Positions 30,801 through 36,196 of a stretch of 36,196 nt of DNA are shown piece after piece. Source of the DNA: Hypsibius dujardini (lineage: Eukaryota > Tardigrada > Eutardigrada > Parachela > Hypsibiidae); assembly GCA_001579985.1 (NCBI GenBank), contig LRSR01007032.1:1-36196 (forward strand), written 5' to 3'. The notes beneath the pieces were generated by a model, which was given only the letters and a program-made list of their open reading frames with translations, was not told where the DNA came from and searched no databases. The first letter of the stretch is position 1. Every line of letters starts with the position of its first letter. The position numbers were made by a program, and so were the translations under genes.

Positions 30801-31510
30801 TTGTAATATAATAAATGAACTAAAAAATTACAAAAGGCTCTGACTGCTTTTACTCAGTATGTACTACGATTAGTAAGAGCCGAAAAAGGCTGTTCTGAAA
30901 GAAGCAACAGAAATACATTCAAATCCTTGGTAGATTTAGCCATCCCAGCGATCATGTCAATATTTGATACTAGCTAAAATAGTAAATTAAAAATTTCAGC
31001 TACAATGCTTTTTGGTAAAAGTATCAATACAATACGACAACAGTTACCGAAAATGCAGACAGTCGCCACAAAAACAGCCTTGCCGTGACTGATGGTGGTG
31101 CGGTAACGGACGGCAAACTCCACCGACAGCCAACGATCAAGGCTGATGGCAAGATTGGCAAGAATGGCGACACAATTGACGTAGACAATCATCACCACCC
31201 CGACGAATTTGTCCACGAACGCATTAGTCGGTGTGAGGTCCATATAACGAAGGGGTACAGCGGCGAGGAGCGAGAGACCTGCAAGGAGAGAGGCCACCGC
31301 CAACGCGACATGGAAAATAACGAAGGGCTCTTTGTTGCGCCAAAGGGTAAAGATGATGAGATTAAAGAACTGCGTGGCAGTCATGACGCTGCCGAATGCG
31401 ATGGTCGGGAGTTGCGTGGCTATCCAATCCGCCGGCCGTATCGGTGGACATGGCCTGGCCAAGGTCTGGTTGACTCCTGTGTTGCTTAAATTGTGCGTGG
31501 AATAATTCAT
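27850..31510 (-). CDS. Rhodopsin-like (class A) GPCR, orphan type (3 exons)
   Basis: Transcription order: 31510-31048, 29915-29678, 28159-27850, with matching phases (TTCG|GTAACT, TTAG|GAG, CACAG|GTCTG, AATAG|AGC), giving 336 residues. The start is the ATG before NYSTHNLSN. The frame is open further upstream but only through a GTG. The N terminus has three N-glycosylation sequons (NYS, NLS, NQT). Helix 3 ends in DRW (125-127), the DRY equivalent. Helix 4 is created by the exon 1/2 splice (VATVCIFGGVAVILVAPG). Helix 5 carries the expected Pro (GPVMIPFLF). Helix 7 ends SPLIY (303-307) where NPxxY is usual, followed by an amphipathic helix 8 (FFWPDYRKTIFRLCRR). It is a plasma-membrane receptor; ligand and G protein cannot be told. 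Both introns carry transposon-derived inverted repeats. Confidence 0.78.
28230..28948. repeat. Large near-perfect palindrome (foldback element) in GPCR intron 2
   Basis: The left arm 28230-28561 and right arm 28617-28948 are both about 332 bp and inverted copies of each other, separated by 55 bp. Matching blocks include CAGTAATGGAG, GATTTATCAT, GTGGAAATCACATTACCGG, GACGCTTGATTGATTGAAAG and GGGGGCGGAG, each found inverted in the other arm. Arms differ by scattered substitutions and small indels. The transcript of the intron could fold into a long double-stranded hairpin. Confidence 0.85.
30089..30616. mobile_element. Mariner-like MITE in GPCR intron 1
   Basis: Inverted ends GTACGAGGGCAAACCATAAG and inverse of GTACGAGGGGCAAAACATAA, extending to AGTAATGTCAC on both sides (about 29 bp). 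TA flanks both ends (30087-30088, 30617-30618). A terminus of the form ACGAGGG...AAGTAATG is typical of mariner elements. The 528-bp body holds ATTGATTGATTG and no transposase frame. Confidence 0.75.
30617..30765. mobile_element. Short MITE directly abutting the mariner-like MITE
   Basis: Inverted ends of 28 bp at 30617-30644 and 30738-30765: TACTGTACTGCCTCGTAAGC against the inverse TACTGTACTGCCTTGTTAGC, both continuing to TTCGCGCA. The total is 149 bp. Its first TA is also the right-hand TA of the neighbouring element, so one probably inserted at the border of the other. Confidence 0.7.
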
Positions 31511-33310
31511 CTTGCCCCGGTACCTTGTTTCATTTTTCTCGGGAAGATACGAAAGACCTACTGTCACTCTGCGTTTTTTCGTTCGATCGTCGCAACGCTT
31601 AGAGAAGTAACGTCTTAACTAATTGGGTTCTTTGGAGGGATTTCGTACGAGACGCAAATAAACAGATAGAGACAGAGAGTGAAAACACCTGCGTGCACTG
31701 CCTCAAAATGGCTTGAATTAATTTAATTGGACATTCACAATTGGGGACGCAACTCCAATCCAACCTGGAGTATATCCCGGGCAAACACTTCCATGCCTGT
31801 TTGAACCGCTAATCCTTGCTTTGTGTTTGCGTATTAGTCTCACACATCATTAATGACTGGAATGAGAATTTTGTAGTTTTCATGACCGTTCTTACCGTTT
31901 GTGTTTGTGTCTGTGTCTTTGTATGTGTAATATACAGTACCTATGTGTATCCATCCGCGGCTGCATTCTGCACATGCAGTAGTTCACTCGTCTTGAGCAT
32001 GATGCGTGCGTGCTAGACGCGGAACGCTTAGTATCCATAGACCGGGGGGGGGTCAGGTGCAGATATGTTTGGGATCTTTCAGTTTTTACTTATTAATTAA
32101 AGCGCGGAAATGAGCAGACACACTACCAGGTACAGGCATTAAATGTCCTTTTCATTCATCCATTCTTCTGGCTAAATGTCCGGCTGATTCGTGTCGTTTA
32201 ACTGAAAACTCGAATTTGAACCCTGCTCACTGAGGTAGCGTTACAGAGTAATATATATTGTCCTCAATGCCACCTGTAGGCGGAAGCCCTTTCCGCTACT
32301 TACAGCAAATCGTCGCTCCATGCAACGCAACTGCTAATAAAATGGTTCGGTTATTTTTCGAATGTTAATATAAGTACATACAAATATCGCTTCGCATATC
32401 ACGACAGACCTTTTCACACATCCAAATAGACATCCAGACAAAGAGGCAGACGAAAATGTATTAATATTGCATTGCTTGCGATCATTTTGCTATGAAATAT
32501 TTACAGGAACTGTGGGTGTGGTCTGTCCACACAATGCACCCAGAGAACGAATCGGTTCTGTACTGCAGGTCTATTCCGATTTATTCATTCGCCGAAATTT
32601 CTCTTTTTCTTCTCCTTCTACAATTTCCCAGAAACAAAGGCGCCTGCGTAACTTTCGTTGAGACCTTCAGAGGTCCCAGACACATGACTGTGCTTCTCTT
32701 TTCTCTGTTGACCAAATGGAAAGAACCAGCGAAGCGATGAGATGATGCACACAACAAGCATTTAGCTCGAGGCGATTTTTCAGCAGCATCATTCTTCTCT
32801 CTCTTGCTCTCTCTCTAACGATGATGACCAACAGATGAAAAAGTGTTACAGAGGCTACACACAACTCGTTGCACAAGAGAATGCCAGTCGCATTCAAGCC
32901 GCTCAAGAGCAGAAAAGTTGACGTATAGTTTCAGGTTTTTTTTTCTCTAGCTCTCTCTCTGTCTCCCTTTCTCCGTCTCTCACGTCTCACCTCACAGGTC
33001 TTACAGACATAGACAGACAGACACTGGAAATTTATCTTGCACAAGCACTTGTTGACGGCCACTGTTTGGACTACTTCCACCGTCGCACATTCTCCCCCAA
33101 TCTCCAATCGGTCTTTTCATTCATCGCACTCTTTCATCTAATCTTTACAAGCGGAAAGATCCCCCTTTTCGACTGCCTTTTATTGCTGAATATCATGTGA
33201 ATAAATCCTTGTCGCGAGGAACTATATCTTAACCCTGGGAAAAAGGATGCGGAGAATTGTGCCGCTGTCGTCATCGCATCTGTATGATAAACATCTTTGC
33301 CTGGATTGAT
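31511..33310. other. Divergent intergenic region between GPCR and cadherin genes
   Basis: 1.8 kb separates two start codons that point away from each other, so it should hold both promoters. It contains a GT-rich run (31880-31930), a poly-G run (32044-32050) and CT-rich runs (32795-32815, 32940-32985). No clear TATA box or initiator could be assigned. Confidence 0.5.
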
Positions 33311-35276
33311 ATGGCGCACAACGGGCGGATTGCCAGGGCATTGTCTGTGGTATTTTGTGCCTTGATCGGATTGACTTCAGCCGGTACGTTTGCTCCATAT
33401 TACGAGCAAAACCTTGTTATAGTTATTACAATTATTACACTTTATTTTGGAGATTTAAAAAATGTGTTTAAATATTGATTTGTGAGGGTAAGAGGGTTTG
33501 CTGTTGAATGATGAGTGAAGGCAAGTGAGACGTACATGGCGACCGCTTTTGTTGGATCGTTTACGTGTGGTCTTGAAGCAATGCGGGACTTTGTGGCCGC
33601 ATGGTCGCTGGTGTTTTTTCTTCTGTCCCTCCGTTAAACTAAACGCGCTGTGACCGACTTTGTAAGTGTTTGCGAGGCCTCTCTGCTACGTTGTTGAGAG
33701 AGATCGCGCATGCTTGGGCTCTTGAGAGAGCCATGTTGAACTGTCAGCATGTGTGTGTGGCTTCTCTCGCATCGGAGACCTCACACGGTCCTCCTCTTTC
33801 GGAGAGAGCACCTCAATTGATTCTGTACAAGTACTCAGCCCTACGGAGTATGGGCACTCCTTGAACTATAGCGAACCCTAGGACCGCTCAAGCCGGATGC
33901 AGACCCCTTTCAGCCTGTATGTTGCTTGTAAATTTAATTAAAAAGTCGCTTGAATTGAGCGTCTTCTTCAATGGAAAGTATTTTTTCGATTTATGACTAA
34001 TCGGTTGAACGCACGCAGCCACTGACCGGAAGGCTTCAGGCAGGGTTTAATTGCAGCAAACTTGGGTGTGTCACATAAATGTTTAAATATACTGAAAACC
34101 TCACGTGACTGTCGTATTCATACTTTCGTTACTATAACTGATAGTAATGTGGTATATATATATATATACACGTCCACAATACTGGGCCGCCCGATTTAAA
34201 GCCCCTTTTTACCGGCGCCCAGCAAAATAGGGTGGTCCAAGTTTGAGCCAATGTTGGCCATCACGCGCCACCGCTTTTTCCATTGCTTAATTTTTTGATT
34301 AATACCCAACCGATGGGAGAAAGCAAATGGAATAAAATTCACGTTTTGGATCTCCTTGTGACTGAGCAGGCTCTTGGTCAGCCTCTAAACAATGGCGATT
34401 GCCAAGAGCTTCGAACTTGTTGTAGGCCACGCTGATGTGAAAAAACCTAACGGCTCGGAAAATCTTACATGTTCTCTTCTCCCAAAAATGTCTAAACTGC
34501 TCGAAGTTTTGTGGGCTTCCCTGGTCTTGGTTGCCAGCCCAATTTCAAATTATAATGTTCCATATCAAGCTGCGAAATAGTGAGATAAACTTGCAGTTCA
34601 ATCAATGGATCAATCAAGCGTCAAAAGCAGATGCACGCAACGGCCGAAATTGGCTCAAACTTGGACTACCCTACTTTGCTGGGCGCCTTAAAATTCGTGG
34701 CTTTAACTTGAGCGAATTAGTATTGCGGCCGTGTGTGTATATTTGCGTTATTTATTCTTTATGTTTATTCATTTTTTGTTCATTAATAAACTTTTAAAAT
34801 TAAATGATTTTTCTTCTGGAATTGGGATTATTTTAACTATTTTTAGCATAGCAGATTACCTAAAGTTTGAACAGTTTTATTTTTCTGTCTAACTTTGTGG
34901 ATAGATCCGTACACATACTTGTTATTTTAATTCTTAGGAACTGGCTTTTATCCACCCAACTTCAACAATGGTTCGCCTCCGCCCATGCTCAGCAGCGTAC
35001 CAAACGCTTTCAGAATTCCCTCTTCCATGCCTATTGGTAAATAAGAACCTTATCTCCTGTTTAGTGCAACCCTCAACTCACACAGAATCACGATATCTTT
35101 ATTGCGTCAATTTGTATTTGACAGGCACCGAGATTTGGCAGTTCCAGACGCAGGCTCGCGGACCCAAAAAACCAGAAGTCTATATACTCAGCTCAGTGGA
35201 CCCGGACGCGGTCGGCTACTTCAGTATTAATGCCTCCACTGGCATCCTCAGTTTGCACAAGAAACCCCACCTTCAG
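33311..35276 (+). CDS. Cadherin-superfamily protein, N-terminal 3 exons (gene continues beyond the window)
   Basis: Exons: 33311-33383, 34938-35036, 35125-35276, phases 1, 1 and 0, giving the first 108 residues. The signal peptide is RIARALSVVFCALIGLTSAG. Exon 2 is a Pro/Asn/Ser-rich linker leading into the first repeat. Exons 2-3 show a cadherin repeat: FRIPSSMPIGTEIWQFQTQA matches the repeat opening (x-P-x-G-T-x-h-x-x-h-x-A). DPDAVGYFSINASTGILSL matches the core D-x-D...Y-F-x-I-x-x-x-T-G-x-h. NAS is a glycosylation sequon. The last visible donor is CAG|GTCAGT at 35276. No convincing next exon is seen up to 36196, so the rest lies outside. Probable type I membrane adhesion or planar-polarity protein. 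The 1.55-kb first intron contains a TIR element. Confidence 0.75.
34164..34741. mobile_element. TIR element in cadherin intron 1
   Basis: An inverted repeat of about 105 bp: 34164-34270 against 34635-34741. Shared blocks are GGCGCCCAGCAAA, TAGGGT, GTCCAAGTTTGAGCCAAT and TTTAAAGCC/TTAAAGCC, each inverted on the other side. The left end abuts a TATATA run (34152-34168) that may include the target site. The body is about 580 bp with no coding frame. Non-autonomous. Confidence 0.65.
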
Positions 35277-36196
35277 GTCAGTCAACATTTTGTTTCAATT
35301 CCACTCCATTTTAAGATTATTATTGTGAAATAAAGTGGTGTAAAATGTTCCCTTAGAAATTGTTTCGGTTTCAGGAAAATACCAAATATGAAAATACTTT
35401 AAACAGTAAAGCTATTTCAATGAAATCGAAGAAACAAAGAGTAGGCTACTAATTGGGAATAATTTTTTTGATTTTTTCTCCAGCTTTAAACCATCCATGC
35501 ATAGCTGTTTTTAATTACATTTTAAATTCGGTATTTGTTATTAAAAGTGTTTAGTAAAATAGTTATGATAACTAGTTTTGTAGGTAGAAATTGTCCGTCC
35601 AAAAAACATTACACGGCTGCCTCACTTCAATTCTTAACAAATATATGGTTCTACAAAAGAGCAACAAGAGATGAGTTGTCTCGCCAAAAAATTAAGAATA
35701 GCTAAGGAATGGCGAAGATGCTATTATTGATTTCTTAGGCTTGTCGGAAGTAAAAGTGAGCTGATTTCTTCGTTTGACCATTTTTGGTGTGAAACGAATC
35801 TCTAATTAGTCAGGTTGTCTGTCCGTACTCATACATTAAAGAAGGAAATTTCTCGGCCATCGGATAAAATTCCGGTTTGTTGCGTTAAGATGGACCGCGA
35901 GAGAAGAATATAAAGTGCGACGAGAGAGTGTTTTGCGAGATCTTTATAGCTCAGCAGTTCACGCACATCCGGGTACCAAATTCCCTCTCTCTCTCTCTGC
36001 CTGCGCACAGTAATGAAAGCCACACGAGCGGTGCTGTAAGTGCTTTCACCTGCACAGACTTCACTTCTTTCGACAGTTGAGCCTTTGAATGAGCTGCATA
36101 GTTTCTCTCCTTGAGGGTGGCTTACAGACACGGATCTATCAGAAAGTGATGTAATTGTGAAGCGCAGTTCTTGAAAGTAAATTTTCAAATTACCAA
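35277..36196. other. Right end of window, probably cadherin intron 3
   Basis: No phase-0 exon with cadherin character was found after the donor at 35277. An acceptor-like TTTTGTAG at about 35582 opens only a 17-codon frame to a stop. A CT run lies at 35983-35998. Most likely intron sequence. Confidence 0.45.

Noticed and set aside
31085-31489. 134-residue plus-strand frame
   Set aside because: It is the antisense shadow of GPCR exon 1, which has clear membrane helices and matching splice phases.
1-36196. Search for CRISPR arrays, operons and bacterial promoters
   Set aside because: The DNA is eukaryotic. The tetranucleotide arrays have no spacers and the genes are intron-split.

Overview
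The window is animal nuclear DNA. Genes are split into short exons with GT...AG introns, several start with secretory signal peptides, and the spaces between them are full of microsatellites and inverted-repeat DNA transposon remnants. The gene set (a Gr/gustatory-type receptor, a very divergent p53-family protein, a rhodopsin-like GPCR, a cadherin) points to a compact-genome protostome. A tardigrade is my best guess, but nothing here proves the species. All gene models were built by eye by matching splice-site phases. No database search was possible.

Layout: (1) 532-2707, minus: four-exon chemoreceptor of Gr type, with all introns in phase 0. (2) 5644-11037, plus: about 12-exon p53-family gene with an N-terminal W-x-x-L activation-like helix, a DNA-binding domain with its zinc ligands intact, and a candidate strand-Gly-helix tetramerisation domain at the C terminus. 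Its introns carry long CAGA/TCTG tetranucleotide arrays. (3) 12233-14725, plus: ten-exon gene for a secreted Cys/Tyr-rich protein of 249 residues, dermatopontin-like at its C-terminal end. (4) 16230-18770, plus: four-exon bHLH protein, HES/Hairy-like in basic region and helix 2, with two PxDL[S/T] CtBP-type motifs. (5) 20522-21972, plus: three-exon secreted tectonin/beta-propeller-like protein. (6) about 22851-24976: a broken second copy of the 3' half of gene 4, split by a 1274-bp TA-flanked transposon. (7) 25014-27627: a cluster of non-autonomous elements, including a hAT-like element with a perfect 8-bp target duplication that hosts a second MITE, and a sister copy of that MITE nearby. (8) 27850-31510, minus: three-exon rhodopsin-like GPCR with a nearly 720-bp palindrome in intron 2 and a mariner-like MITE in intron 1. 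(9) 33311 onward, plus: signal peptide and first cadherin repeat of a gene that continues past the window. It is divergent from the GPCR, with 1.8 kb between their start codons.

The genes do not form a pathway or an operon. The window is best read as unrelated single genes embedded in a transposon-active neighbourhood. The most interesting items are the p53 protein, which lacks several DNA-contact and structural hotspot residues yet keeps zinc binding; the bHLH repressor candidate with CtBP motifs and no WRPW; and the transposon insertion whose empty site is preserved in the paralogous copy.
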